Source of the DNA: Rhodococcus sp. HM1
GTDB lineage: Bacteria > Actinomycetota > Actinomycetes > Mycobacteriales > Mycobacteriaceae
Length of the DNA stretch: 64,000 nucleotides
NCBI RefSeq assembly: GCF_023218075.1
Contig: NZ_JALPTB010000004.1
Span: forward strand, 143,622 to 207,621
Reading direction: 5' to 3'
The notes under the pieces were generated by a model, which was not told the origin of the DNA, made no database searches, and saw only the letters and a program-made list of their open reading frames with translations. Of the stretch, positions 32,063 through 40,110 are shown one piece after another. The position numbers were made by a program, and so were the translations under genes. Each line of letters opens with the position of its first letter. Positions within the stretch are counted from its first letter, which is position 1.

Positions 32063-32118
32063 CGGCGGTGCGTCCGTCCGGCTGCGAGGGCCGACCGGCG
32101 GACGCACCGCCCGTATCG

Positions 32119-32754
32119 TCAGGATCCGGCCCGGATCCACTCCTCCAGGTGCGGGGATTCGGTACCGATCGTGGTGCCGTCACCGTGCCCGGTGTGCACG
32201 ACCGTCTCGGCAGGCAGCGCGAACAGTTTGTCGCGGATCGAGCCGATGATCGTCGGGAAATCCGAGAACGACCGGCCCGTCGCACCGGGACCACCGGAGA
32301 ACAGCGTGTCGCCGGTGAACAGCTCCCCCGCCTCCGGCAGATACAGGCAGGTCGAGCCGGGCGAATGTCCCGGCGTCGCGATCGCCTGGATCTCGGTGCC
32401 GGCGACCGCGATCCGCTGCCCGTCCTCGAGCGTGCCGTGCGCGACGCCCGGATGGGTCATCTCCCACAGCACGTCGTCGGCCGGGTTGAGCAGGATCGGC
32501 GCGTCGAGCCGCTCGGACAGCTCCGGGGCGACGGTGATGTGGTCGTTGTGGGCGTGCGTGCACACGATCGCCACGACCTTCCGGCCCGCGACCGCGTCGA
32601 CGATCGGCTGCGCGGTGTGCGCGGCGTCGATGACCACGACCTCGTCGTCGTTGCCGACGAGCCAGATGTTGTTGTCGACCTGCCACTCGCCACCGTCGAG
32701 CGCGAACGTGCCCGAGGTGACGACCCGGTCGACGCGGATCGGCGTGACGCTCAC
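32119..32754 (-). CDS. Metallo-beta-lactamase fold hydrolase paired with mscR
   Basis: A 211-residue MBL-fold protein with THAHNDH (zinc ligands), [10 protein letters not shown] and FTGDTLF, of the glyoxalase II type. It overlaps the formaldehyde dehydrogenase gene by four bases (GTGA). The pair corresponds to M. tuberculosis Rv2260-Rv2259. A plausible job is hydrolysis of the S-formyl-mycothiol formed by MscR, releasing formate and mycothiol; this is inferred from context and from glutathione-based pathways. Confidence 0.85.
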   Translation of the reverse strand: MSVTPIRVDRVVTSGTFALDGGEWQVDNNIWLVGNDDEVVVIDAAHTAQPIVDAVAGRKVVAIVCTHAHNDHITVAPELSERLDAPILLNPADDVLWEMTHPGVAHGTLEDGQRIAVAGTEIQAIATPGHSPGSTCLYLPEAGELFTGDTLFSGGPGATGRSFSDFPTIIGSIRDKLFALPAETVVHTGHGDGTTIGTESPHLEEWIRAGS

Positions 32755-33836
32755 AGGACCACCACCGAACGCAGCACCTCACCGCGGTGCATGGTCTCGA
32801 ACGCCTTCTCCACGTCGTCGATGCCGATGCGCTCGGTGACGAACTTCTCGAGCGGCAACCGGCCCTGCTGGTAGAGGTCGACGTAGGTCGGGAAGTCCCG
32901 CTCGGGCAGGCAGTCGCCGTACCAGGAGGACTTGAGCGAGCCGCCGCGGGAGAAGAAGTCGATCAGCGGCATCTCGAGGGTCATGTCCGGGGTCGGGACG
33001 CCGACCAACACGACGGTGCCGGCCAGGTCGCGGGCGTAGAACGCCTGCTTCCAGGTTTCCGGGCGGCCCACGGCGTCGATGACGACGTCCGCGCCGAAGC
33101 CGCCGGTCAGTTCCTGGATCGCCTCGACGGCATCGACCGAGGTGGAGTTGATCGTGTGAGTGGCGCCGAGGTCGGTGGCCCACTCGAGCTTCTTGTCGTC
33201 GCGGTCGACGGCGATGATCGTGCCGGCACCGGCCAGGCGGGCGCCCATGATCGCGGCGTCGCCGACCCCGCCGCAACCGATCACGGCGACGGACTGGCCG
33301 CGGGTGACCCCGCCGGTGTTCACCGCCGCGCCGAGACCGGCCATCACGCCGCAGCCGAGCAGGCCCACGACGGCCGGGTCCGCGGTCGGATCGACCTTGG
33401 TGCACTGTCCGGCGTGCACGAGGGTCTTGTCGGCGAAGGCGCCGATGCCCAGCGCCGGGGTCAGCTCGGTGCCGTCCTCGAGGGTCATCTTCTGCGTCGC
33501 GTTGAACGTGTCGAAGCAGTACTGCGGCTGACCGCGCTTACAGGCGCGGCACTGCCCGCACACCGCCCGCCAGTTCAGGACGACGAAGTCGCCGACCGCG
33601 ACGGACTCGACACCCTCGCCGACCGATTCGACGACGCCGGCGGCCTCGTGGCCGAGCAGGAACGGGAATTCGTCGTTGATGCCGCCCTCCCGGTAGTGCA
33701 GGTCGGTGTGGCACACCCCGCACGCGGCCACCGCGACGACGACCTCGCCCGGTCCCGGATCCGGGATCACGATGGGCACGACCTCGACGGGTGCACCCTT
33801 CGCGCGAGCAACGACGCCCCGAACTGTCTGCGGCAT
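32751..33836 (-). CDS. mscR: S-(hydroxymethyl)mycothiol dehydrogenase / S-nitrosomycothiol reductase
   Basis: A 361-residue zinc alcohol dehydrogenase. Catalytic-zinc residues lie at C42 and the GHE at 62-64; structural-zinc cysteines are C93, C96, C99 and C107. GCGGVGDAA binds NAD. It matches mycothiol-dependent formaldehyde dehydrogenases, which oxidise the formaldehyde-mycothiol adduct and also reduce S-nitrosomycothiol. The start ATG 33836 follows GAAGGAG. Its presence implies that the organism makes mycothiol. Confidence 0.92.
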   Translation of the reverse strand: MPQTVRGVVARAKGAPVEVVPIVIPDPGPGEVVVAVAACGVCHTDLHYREGGINDEFPFLLGHEAAGVVESVGEGVESVAVGDFVVLNWRAVCGQCRACKRGQPQYCFDTFNATQKMTLEDGTELTPALGIGAFADKTLVHAGQCTKVDPTADPAVVGLLGCGVMAGLGAAVNTGGVTRGQSVAVIGCGGVGDAAIMGARLAGAGTIIAVDRDDKKLEWATDLGATHTINSTSVDAVEAIQELTGGFGADVVIDAVGRPETWKQAFYARDLAGTVVLVGVPTPDMTLEMPLIDFFSRGGSLKSSWYGDCLPERDFPTYVDLYQQGRLPLEKFVTERIGIDDVEKAFETMHRGEVLRSVVVL

Positions 33837-33973
33837 GACGGTGTCTCCTTCTGCTGTGGATCGATCCTGCCCACCGTATCCAGCCCGGACCGCCCGCGTA
33901 CCTGATCGAACGGACTGATCGACCTACTCGAAAGACCAGATCGAACTTTGTCCTCAAAAATACCTAAGTGGTG

Positions 33974-34002
33974 TTGTGCACGGTTCTAAGTTCGGCTAAC
34001 GT
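33974..34002 (+). promoter_or_regulatory. Promoter of the whiB gene
   Basis: TTGTGC (33974-33979) and TAACGT (33997-34002) are separated by exactly 17 bases, and the start codon lies 35 bases further. Three GATCGA copies upstream (33914-33951) could be activator sites. Confidence 0.5.
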
Positions 34003-34037
34003 CGGATTCACGTTCGCCCCCGGCCCCGAGGAGTGCA

Positions 34038-34352
34038 ATGTCGATCGTCAACACGGTGACCCTCCCCCGCCCCCACACCGACGTGTGGGACTGGCAACGC
34101 GACGCGGCCTGCCGCGGATTCGAGTCGTCGGCGTTCTTCCACCCCGACGGCGAACGCGGACACGCCCGCGAACAGCGCGAACTGCGCGCCAAGCTCGTCT
34201 GCGCCGGATGCCCCGTACTGGAGATGTGCCGCGAGCACGCCCTGTCCGTCGGCGAGCCCTACGGCGTGTGGGGTGGCCTGTCCGAAACCGAACGCCGGGC
34301 CCGCACCAACGCGGCCGGCCGCGCGCGGCGCTGGACTGCCTTGCACCGCTGA
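34038..34352 (+). CDS. WhiB family iron-sulfur regulator (WhiB3-like)
   Basis: A 104-residue protein with four cluster cysteines (25, 55, 58, 64) and the GVWGGLSE turn (76-83), followed by a basic C-terminal DNA-binding segment. FFHPDGERG and HALSVGEPYG match WhiB3 better than other members. WhiB3 senses oxygen and nitric oxide through a 4Fe-4S cluster and contacts the principal sigma factor. GAGGAG four bases before ATG 34038 fixes the start. The assignment to WhiB3 rests on recalled sequence only. Confidence 0.9.
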   Translation: MSIVNTVTLPRPHTDVWDWQRDAACRGFESSAFFHPDGERGHAREQRELRAKLVCAGCPVLEMCREHALSVGEPYGVWGGLSETERRARTNAAGRARRWTALHR

Positions 34353-34372
34353 CCGTTCCGCCGTACGCGGCC

Positions 34373-35650
34373 CTACAGCGCGGCTTTGACCCCCGCCTCC
34401 GCGCCGAGCGCCGCAGCCTCGCCACGGCTGCCGGCCCCGAGTTTCCTGAGCACGCTCGCCACATGGAATTTCACGGTCGACTCGCTGACGCCGAGCCGTT
34501 CGGCGATCGCCTTGTTCCGTCGGCCCGCGACGAGGTGTTCGAGCACCTCGACCTCACGCGGACCGAGTTCGGCGAGTGCGTCGAGAGCCGGACCGCCCGG
34601 CGAGGGCGCCGCCAGATCCAGCGGCAGCCGTGCCGCGACCCGGCAACCCCAGCCGGGTGTCGCCTCGGATTCGATACTGCCACCGAGGGTTTCGACCCGA
34701 TCACGGAGCTGGCGCCCGAGTTCGGCGGCGTCGAGCCGGCCGTCTCCGTCGTCGCGGATGTCGATGGACAGGCTCTCACCGTCGCAGTGCCACGCCACCC
34801 GGATCCGCGTGACCCCGGGCTGTTCCGCGAGCGCGAGTACCGCGCCGCGTGCGACGGCCCGTGCCGCGTGCGCGACCTCACCGGGCATCCCGCGACCGTG
34901 CGCCGAGGGTTCGACCATCTCCAGCGTCAACGGCCGGTGCCGAACCAGCCCGCGCAGTTCACCGTGCATTCTGGCGAACGCGGTGGTTACGGCCTCCTCC
35001 GCGAACTCGCGGTGACGATCCACCGCCGAGCGAAGTCCGATCAGCGCGTTCGTCGCCGTCTCCCGGGCGGTCGTGCGAGCGCGGGTGTCGTCGAGATCGT
35101 TCGACCGGAGCGTCGCCAGGATCGTCTCGAGTGTCACCGCATGCGCCTCGGTGAGTTCGGCGACCGTGCGTGCCCGTTCCGTGGACGCCGCGCGCGACTC
35201 GGCGAGATAGGCCGGGCTCGCTTCCTGTACCTGGAGCTGGATCCCGGTCGCGACGACGGTGAACAACGCCCGGACGAGTTCGAATCGTTGCGCCGGCGGC
35301 CATGATCCGCGCGGCACGAGCACGAGCAGCGTGTCGGTGCGGTCGAGGATCGCGCACACCTCCCGGCTGCGGCCGCCGATCACGGCGGGGCCGCGTCTGA
35401 TCTGACCGGCGACGAGTTCGCTTCGGACACGGTCGAGTTCGGCGATCGTCACCCGGTCCACTACGGCGGGGTCGCCCGCGACCTTCCGGGGCCGGCCCGT
35501 GCATTCCCGGGTGAAGACGACGAGCGCGTCGTGCGCAACGAGATCGGTGAGCAGCGCCGAGAAGCGCTGGCCGATGTCGGTGAGCGGGCCGACCAGCACG
35601 TCGCGCAGCGCGGTGATCAGGGGGCCGGCTTCGGGGTTCGTCGTGCTCAC
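34373..35650 (-). CDS. LuxR-type regulator fused to a degenerate histidine-kinase-like ATPase domain
   Basis: A 425-residue protein. The N-terminal part (1-170) is GAF-like, ending in QVQEASPAYLAE. A helical part without a phospho-acceptor histidine motif follows. At about 240-345 comes an HATPase_c-like domain with DIRDDGDG (G1) and ETLGGSIESEATPGWGCRVA (G2), but the N-box asparagine is absent (RGAVLALAEQ). A LuxR helix-turn-helix (GPREVEVLEHLVAGRRNKAI, ESTVKFHVASVLRKL) ends the protein. So sensor and output lie in one chain without phosphotransfer. GTG 35650 follows a TATCGT box by six bases. Divergent from the ligase-like gene. Confidence 0.8.
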   Translation of the reverse strand: MSTTNPEAGPLITALRDVLVGPLTDIGQRFSALLTDLVAHDALVVFTRECTGRPRKVAGDPAVVDRVTIAELDRVRSELVAGQIRRGPAVIGGRSREVCAILDRTDTLLVLVPRGSWPPAQRFELVRALFTVVATGIQLQVQEASPAYLAESRAASTERARTVAELTEAHAVTLETILATLRSNDLDDTRARTTARETATNALIGLRSAVDRHREFAEEAVTTAFARMHGELRGLVRHRPLTLEMVEPSAHGRGMPGEVAHAARAVARGAVLALAEQPGVTRIRVAWHCDGESLSIDIRDDGDGRLDAAELGRQLRDRVETLGGSIESEATPGWGCRVAARLPLDLAAPSPGGPALDALAELGPREVEVLEHLVAGRRNKAIAERLGVSESTVKFHVASVLRKLGAGSRGEAAALGAEAGVKAAL

Positions 35651-35656
35651 CGCCCC

Positions 35657-35662
35657 ACGATA
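35657..35662 (-). promoter_or_regulatory. -10 box TATCGT, leaderless start for the LuxR-type regulator
   Basis: TATCGT, six bases (GGGGCG), then GTG 35650. It supports this start over GTG 35695. Confidence 0.5.
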
Positions 35663-35734
35663 TCGGGGGCCGGCACTCGGCCCGCTGCCGTGCACCGGCG
35701 GCTACGATTTCGGAGCAGGAAGCAGGAGGTGCCC

Positions 35735-37264
35735 GTGGGGTCCGCAGCACACTACGACGCTGCTCGCGGCACTGTGCCCCGCCTGCTGTTCGACCGGGTG
35801 GCCGACACTCCGGGCCGCGAGGCCTACCGATTCCCGGATTCCGGCGGCTGGGCGAGTGTGACGTGGGCGGAGGTCGGTTCGCGCGTCACGACGCTCGCGG
35901 CCGGGCTCGTCGCGCGGGGTGTCGCACCGGGCGCCCGGATAGCGATCCGCGCGGCCACCAGCTATCGGGCGATCCTCGCCGATCTCGCGGTCGCGTGCGC
36001 GGGCGCGGTCTCGGTGCCGGTGTATGCCCCGACCCGCGACGACGAGGTCCGCGACCTGGCACGGCACTGCGACGCGGCGCTGACCGTCACCGACCGGGAC
36101 TTGGACGCACGCGTGCTGCACCTCGATCGGCTCGCCGAACTCGCGGCGGACGGTGATGCGCTGCTCGACACCGACCCGGACGCCGTCGACGCCCGGATCG
36201 CGGAGGTCACCCCCGACTCGGCCGCGTGCCTGATCTACACCGCGTGTGACGACGGAAGCGCCAAGGGCGCGATCCTGTCGCACGGCGCGGTCGCGTACAC
36301 GGCGCGGGCCATGGCGGAGGTGGGCATGATCGGCCCGCGGGACCTGCAGTTGCTGTGGCTTCCGCTGTCGCACGTGTTCGGCCGGGCGCTGCTGTTCGTG
36401 GCGATGCAGGTGGGCCTGCCCACCGCGGTGGACGGCCGGGCCGATCGGGTCGTGGAGAATCTGCGGTCGGTGCGCCCGACGTTCCTCGGTTCCGTGCCGC
36501 ACGTGCTCGCGAAGATCGGCGCCGCCGCTGCGGCGGACAGGTCGGCGCTCGGCGGCCGGCTGCGGTTTCTCATCTCGGGGTCGGCGCGGTTGCCACGCGA
36601 CCTCGCGAAGCGATTGGAGGATCTCGGCGTCCCGGTGTTCGAGGGATACGGGATCACCGAGACCGCCGGGCCCGTGTGTGTCAACCGTCCCGACGCGCAC
36701 AAACCCGGCTCGGTGGGTCTGCCGTTGCCGGGCACCGAGGTCCGGATCGCCGACGACTGCGAACTTCTCATTCGCGGTCCGTCCCTGATGACGGCCTACC
36801 ACGCCGATCCGGTGGCGACCGCGGCCGCGCTCGACGCCGACGGCTGGTTCCACACCGGCGACTGCGCGACGGTCGACGCGGACGGGTTCGTCTCGATGCG
36901 TGGCCGCAAGAAGGACGTGTTCAAGACGACCACCGGGAAGTACGTGGCACCGAACGCGATCGCCGAGCGGTTCCGCGCGTTGTGTCCGGGCGCGGAGATC
37001 GTAGTGGTCGGCGAGGGTCGCTCCCACTGCATCGGTCTCGTCTTTCCCAGCGACCCGGACTTTCCCGGTGACCCTGACGCCGACGTGCACGCGGCCGTCG
37101 AGCAGCTCAACGGCGAGCTGAACAGGTGGGAACGCATCCGGCGGGTCGCGCTCGTGGACCGGCCGCTCGGCGCCGGTGATCGGGACGAGACCGGCGCGCC
37201 GCAGCGTGCAGTGGTCCTCGAGCGGTTCGCGGACGTGATCGATCGGCTCTACGACGAGCATTGA
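35735..37264 (+). CDS. Acyl-CoA synthetase homologue lacking key catalytic motifs
   Basis: A 509-residue ANL-superfamily protein most like long-chain FadD15-type ligases. Retained: GYGITETAG (304-312), DGWFHTGD (369-376) and GRKKDVFKTTTGKYVAPN (390-407). Lost: the P-loop, normally YTSGTTGxPKG, reads YTACDDGSAKG (168-178), with acidic residues in place of the threonines. The C-terminal catalytic lysine is absent too; no lysine occurs after residue 402. Adenylation should be impaired, so it may bind rather than activate acyl groups. GGAGG before GTG 35735 supports expression. Divergent from the LuxR-ATPase regulator. Confidence 0.82.
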   Translation: MGSAAHYDAARGTVPRLLFDRVADTPGREAYRFPDSGGWASVTWAEVGSRVTTLAAGLVARGVAPGARIAIRAATSYRAILADLAVACAGAVSVPVYAPTRDDEVRDLARHCDAALTVTDRDLDARVLHLDRLAELAADGDALLDTDPDAVDARIAEVTPDSAACLIYTACDDGSAKGAILSHGAVAYTARAMAEVGMIGPRDLQLLWLPLSHVFGRALLFVAMQVGLPTAVDGRADRVVENLRSVRPTFLGSVPHVLAKIGAAAAADRSALGGRLRFLISGSARLPRDLAKRLEDLGVPVFEGYGITETAGPVCVNRPDAHKPGSVGLPLPGTEVRIADDCELLIRGPSLMTAYHADPVATAAALDADGWFHTGDCATVDADGFVSMRGRKKDVFKTTTGKYVAPNAIAERFRALCPGAEIVVVGEGRSHCIGLVFPSDPDFPGDPDADVHAAVEQLNGELNRWERIRRVALVDRPLGAGDRDETGAPQRAVVLERFADVIDRLYDEH

Positions 37265-37290
37265 CATATGCAGCCGATTGGCTGCATATT
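37261..37290 (+). promoter_or_regulatory. Promoter with embedded operator for the ArsR-SRPBCC gene
   Basis: TTGACA (37261-37266, a perfect -35) and CATATT (37285-37290) flank 18 bases. ATATGCAGCC (37266-37275) and GGCTGCATAT (37280-37289) form a perfect 10-bp inverted repeat with a 4-bp spacer that fills the promoter core. GTG 37297 comes six bases after the -10, so the mRNA should be leaderless. Confidence 0.7.
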
Positions 37291-37296
37291 GGAGGA

Positions 37297-38121
37297 GTGG
37301 ATGAGGACGCGGTGTTCAAGGCCCTCGCCGACCCCACCCGCCGCAGCCTCCTCGATTCGCTGCGCGCGCATCCGGGGAGCACCCTGGGCGAGTTGTGCGA
37401 CGGCCTCGACATGCGCCGCCAGTCCGTGAGCAAGCACCTGGAAATTCTCGAGCTCGCGAATCTGGTGACCACGATCCGGGACGGCCGCCGCAAGCTGCAC
37501 TATCCGAATCCTGTTCCCATCCACGAGATCCGGAACCGCTGGATCTCGAAGTTCGACGAACCCCGGGTGCTCGCCCTGGACGCGATCGCTCGACGCGCGG
37601 AGGAGCTCGCGATGACCTCGACAGACGCACACACCATTCCCGACTACGTCTACACCACCTACATCCGCGCCACCGCCGAGGACGTGTGGCACGCACTCAC
37701 CGACGCCGACCTGACCGCGCGCTACTGGGGGCACGCCCAGGTCTCCGACTGGACGCCGGGCAGCAGGGTCGAGCACGTCCGCACCGACGGCTCGGGCATC
37801 GCGGACTGCGCCGGCCGGGTGATCGAGGCCGACCGCCCCCGGCGTCTGACGTTCGGTTTCGACGACCCCGCACGGGTCGATAACCCGGACTTCGAGCCGA
37901 GCGTCGTGACATTCGAGATCGAACCGCACCGGGACATCGTCAAACTCACGGTGGTGCACCGGAAGCTGCGGAACGCCGACGATCTGCACGCGATCGGCCA
38001 GGGCTGGCCCGCCGTGCTCGCCAACCTCAAGACGCTGCTGGAAACGGGCGAGGTGCTGCCTCAGGCGCCGTGGGAGTTCCATGCCGAGGAACGCGCCGCG
38101 CACATGGCGCAGAACGGGTGA
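37297..38121 (+). CDS. ArsR-type regulator fused to an SRPBCC (AHSA1-like) domain
   Basis: A 274-residue fusion. The first ~100 residues are a winged helix (VFKALADPTRRSLLD, DMRRQSVSKHLEILELANLV). The rest is an AHSA1/SRPBCC fold (YVYTTYIRATAEDVWHALTD, RYWGHAQVSDW) with a hydrophobic cavity able to bind a lipid-like ligand. No metal-binding cysteines of ArsR sensors are present. It probably represses itself through the inverted repeat in its promoter, and the SRPBCC domain may be the sensor. The frame is open to TTG 37261, but that codon is the -35 element. GTG 37297 begins the family N-terminus. Confidence 0.85.
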   Translation: MDEDAVFKALADPTRRSLLDSLRAHPGSTLGELCDGLDMRRQSVSKHLEILELANLVTTIRDGRRKLHYPNPVPIHEIRNRWISKFDEPRVLALDAIARRAEELAMTSTDAHTIPDYVYTTYIRATAEDVWHALTDADLTARYWGHAQVSDWTPGSRVEHVRTDGSGIADCAGRVIEADRPRRLTFGFDDPARVDNPDFEPSVVTFEIEPHRDIVKLTVVHRKLRNADDLHAIGQGWPAVLANLKTLLETGEVLPQAPWEFHAEERAAHMAQNG

Positions 38122-38151
38122 GACGCCTTTCCTGCGGCCGCGGATCTGCCA

Positions 38152-39663
38152 CTAAGGAACCTCTCCGGTGTCGACATCTCCGGTAGGTACCCGCATCCAT
38201 TGCCGCCGGTGTTCCCGCAGCTCGGTTTCGCGGCGGGCGCGGTAGTGCGCCAACGCCGCCGACAGCAGATCACCGAGGTGATGCCGGTGATTGATCCGAG
38301 GTCTCTGCTCCGGGTCGATGTGCGGTGGCGGGATCCACTCCGTGCGACCCGGGTGCTCGGAGTTGGCCGACGCGACGCGTGTTTCCCAGCCGCCGGGCCC
38401 GTCGTGCACCAGCGCGTGGCAGGCATCGCAGGCGAGGTCCTCGTTGGTGATGTCGGTGGGTCCGCCGTCCTGCCATTCGGTGATGTGGTGGACCGCGGTG
38501 AGTGTCGCGGGGGCGTCGCAGCCCGGGCGGGTGCAGCCACCGGACGCGGCGATCAACGCCAGCCGCTGATCGGCCGACGCCAAGCGTTTCGCGCGACCGA
38601 GATGCAACGACCGGCCGTGGTGATCGAAAATCGCCAGCACCGGATGGGCGCGTTCTGCCATCCGCAGCGCGTCCCGGATCGGCACCAGCCCACCGGAGGC
38701 GGTGGTCACGATGCCGGTCGCTTCCTCGAGTTGCCTGACGGTCATGGTCAGGATCGCGGTCACCGGCAACCCGCGGTGGCTGCCGAGCACGCCCGACGAC
38801 AACAACTGCCGCAGGGCGACTTTCAGTCCGTCGTGGTTGCGTTGCACCGCGGTGCGGGTGTCGCGGGCGGCGGCCTTGGCGAGCGCGTCGCGGTCCAGGG
38901 TCTCGGATTCGACGTCACCGGAAGGTGATTCGGGGTCGTCCGGGTTGTTCATGCCGGGGCGGGCGAGTTTCGCCAGGACCGGTTCGAGCAGCGCCCGGGT
39001 TTCCGGATCGATCAGCCCGGAGATCGGGGTCATGAGATCGACGCCCTGCTTGCCGATCCGCAGACCGCGACGACGTTTGCGTTCCTTCTCGTCCGGCACG
39101 TCCCCGTCCGGATTCAGGTAGGCGAGCAGATGCGCGCCGAGTTTCACCAAGTCGTCGGGCGTGACCGAGCAGGCCGCGTCCGCGAGGATCTTTTCGGCGA
39201 CGGTGATCTCGTCGAATCCGACCCCGTGCGGCACCTTCCGCATCACCTTCGCGACCGCGGCGACATGGTCGGATCCGATGGTCCCGGTCTTCACAGCGGC
39301 CGCGGTGGCCGGCAGTTCCGGTTCGATGTCCTCGCCGTCGAGGGAACGCCAGGTGCCGACCTTCTTCGCGCCCTTGACCCGCCGGGCCGCGTCGGCGGCG
39401 GAGATCCGCAGCGCGCCGACCAGGAGATCGTTGACCGACCGGCACCCGAGATGCCCGGGAATTATGCGTTCGGTGGCCTCGACGACCAGTCGGTGCCCGA
39501 CCGCGGAGGCCTTGCGCAGCGTGACCTCCAGGCGTTGCAGGACCTCGACGATGTCGTCGTTCGACAGGCCCGACAGATCGTCGCCGAGCAGGCCGTCGAC
39601 CGCGGCGTCGAGCGCGGACAGCCGCGCCTCGACCACCGCACCCCCCACCTGGCTCGAAAGCAT
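38152..39663 (-). CDS. DUF222 / HNH endonuclease domain protein
   Basis: A 503-residue protein of a family repeated many times in actinobacterial genomes. The DUF222 region spans about 10-350; the HNH nuclease motif follows: GGCTRPGCDAPATLTAVHHI, EWQDGGPTDITNEDLAC and CHALVHDG, with zinc cysteines. Biological role is unsettled; mobile-element links have been proposed, but no intein, intron or phage genes are seen. ATG 39663 is used. It lies just downstream of two tRNA genes on the same strand, separated by a terminator. Confidence 0.88.
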   Translation of the reverse strand: MLSSQVGGAVVEARLSALDAAVDGLLGDDLSGLSNDDIVEVLQRLEVTLRKASAVGHRLVVEATERIIPGHLGCRSVNDLLVGALRISAADAARRVKGAKKVGTWRSLDGEDIEPELPATAAAVKTGTIGSDHVAAVAKVMRKVPHGVGFDEITVAEKILADAACSVTPDDLVKLGAHLLAYLNPDGDVPDEKERKRRRGLRIGKQGVDLMTPISGLIDPETRALLEPVLAKLARPGMNNPDDPESPSGDVESETLDRDALAKAAARDTRTAVQRNHDGLKVALRQLLSSGVLGSHRGLPVTAILTMTVRQLEEATGIVTTASGGLVPIRDALRMAERAHPVLAIFDHHGRSLHLGRAKRLASADQRLALIAASGGCTRPGCDAPATLTAVHHITEWQDGGPTDITNEDLACDACHALVHDGPGGWETRVASANSEHPGRTEWIPPPHIDPEQRPRINHRHHLGDLLSAALAHYRARRETELREHRRQWMRVPTGDVDTGEVP

Positions 39664-39695
39664 GTTCGAAAGTGTAGCGACGGGGCCCGACAAAA

Positions 39696-39723
39696 AATCC
39701 CTCCGACGTATGTCGGAGGGATT
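39696..39723 (-). terminator. Terminator after tRNA-Ala copy 1
   Basis: A 12-bp perfect stem (39696-39707 with 39712-39723) and, on the minus strand, a six-T run (the last two T belong to the stem). One of the few intrinsic terminators here with a U-tract. Confidence 0.85.
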
Positions 39724-39737
39724 CGTTGCGAGAACTG

Positions 39738-39810
39738 TGGAGCTAAGGGGACTCGAACCCCTGACCCCCACACTGCCAGTGTGGTGCGCTACCAGCTGCG
39801 CCATAGCCCC
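39738..39810 (-). tRNA. tRNA-Ala (GGC), copy 1
   Basis: 73 bases on the minus strand, starting GGGGCTATGGCGCAGCTGG. Acceptor stem GGGGCTA/TAGCTCC, anticodon loop CTGGCAG, so GGC, and T-loop TTCGAGT. CCA is not encoded. Identical to copy 2. Confidence 0.97.
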
Positions 39811-39860
39811 TTGTGAAAATGTCCAGTGAACATGTCCACCGTGAAACTGTCTCTTCTCAA

Positions 39861-39896
39861 GACTACAGGCGAGAGTGTGAACTCTCGCCTGTAGTC
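39861..39896 (-). terminator. Hairpin between the two tRNA-Ala genes
   Basis: A perfect 16-bp stem (39861-39876 with 39881-39896) and GTGA/TCAC loop. It follows tRNA copy 2 on the minus strand and would separate the two transcripts. Confidence 0.8.
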
Positions 39897-39901
39897 GGAA
39901 G

Positions 39902-39974
39902 TGGAGCTAAGGGGACTCGAACCCCTGACCCCCACACTGCCAGTGTGGTGCGCTACCAGCTGCGCCATAGCCCC
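39902..39974 (-). tRNA. tRNA-Ala (GGC), copy 2
   Basis: Same 73-base sequence and fold as copy 1, including anticodon GGC; 91 bases separate the copies. Together they decode GCC and GCU, GCC being very frequent in this GC-rich genome. Confidence 0.97.
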
Positions 39975-40069
39975 GTATTCAGTTCCTTGCTTCGCGTCCG
40001 GGGGCGAGCCCCTCGCGCTGAAAGAAAGCTACACCATCGCGCTCGGCGTCAACAAATCGGCTGGTCAGC

Positions 40070-40104
40070 GCGGTGATGCCGGGATCGTCTCCCGGCATCA
40101 CCGC
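40070..40104 (-). terminator. Terminator after the DsbA-like gene
   Basis: A perfect 15-bp stem (40070-40084 with 40090-40104) and five-base loop, six bases after the stop. Confidence 0.85.
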
Positions 40105-40110
40105 GAGTCG

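Noticed and set aside
38152..39974. Integrated element at the tRNA-Ala genes
   Set aside because: Apart from the HNH-family gene there is no integrase, att repeat or change in base composition; neighbours are core genes.
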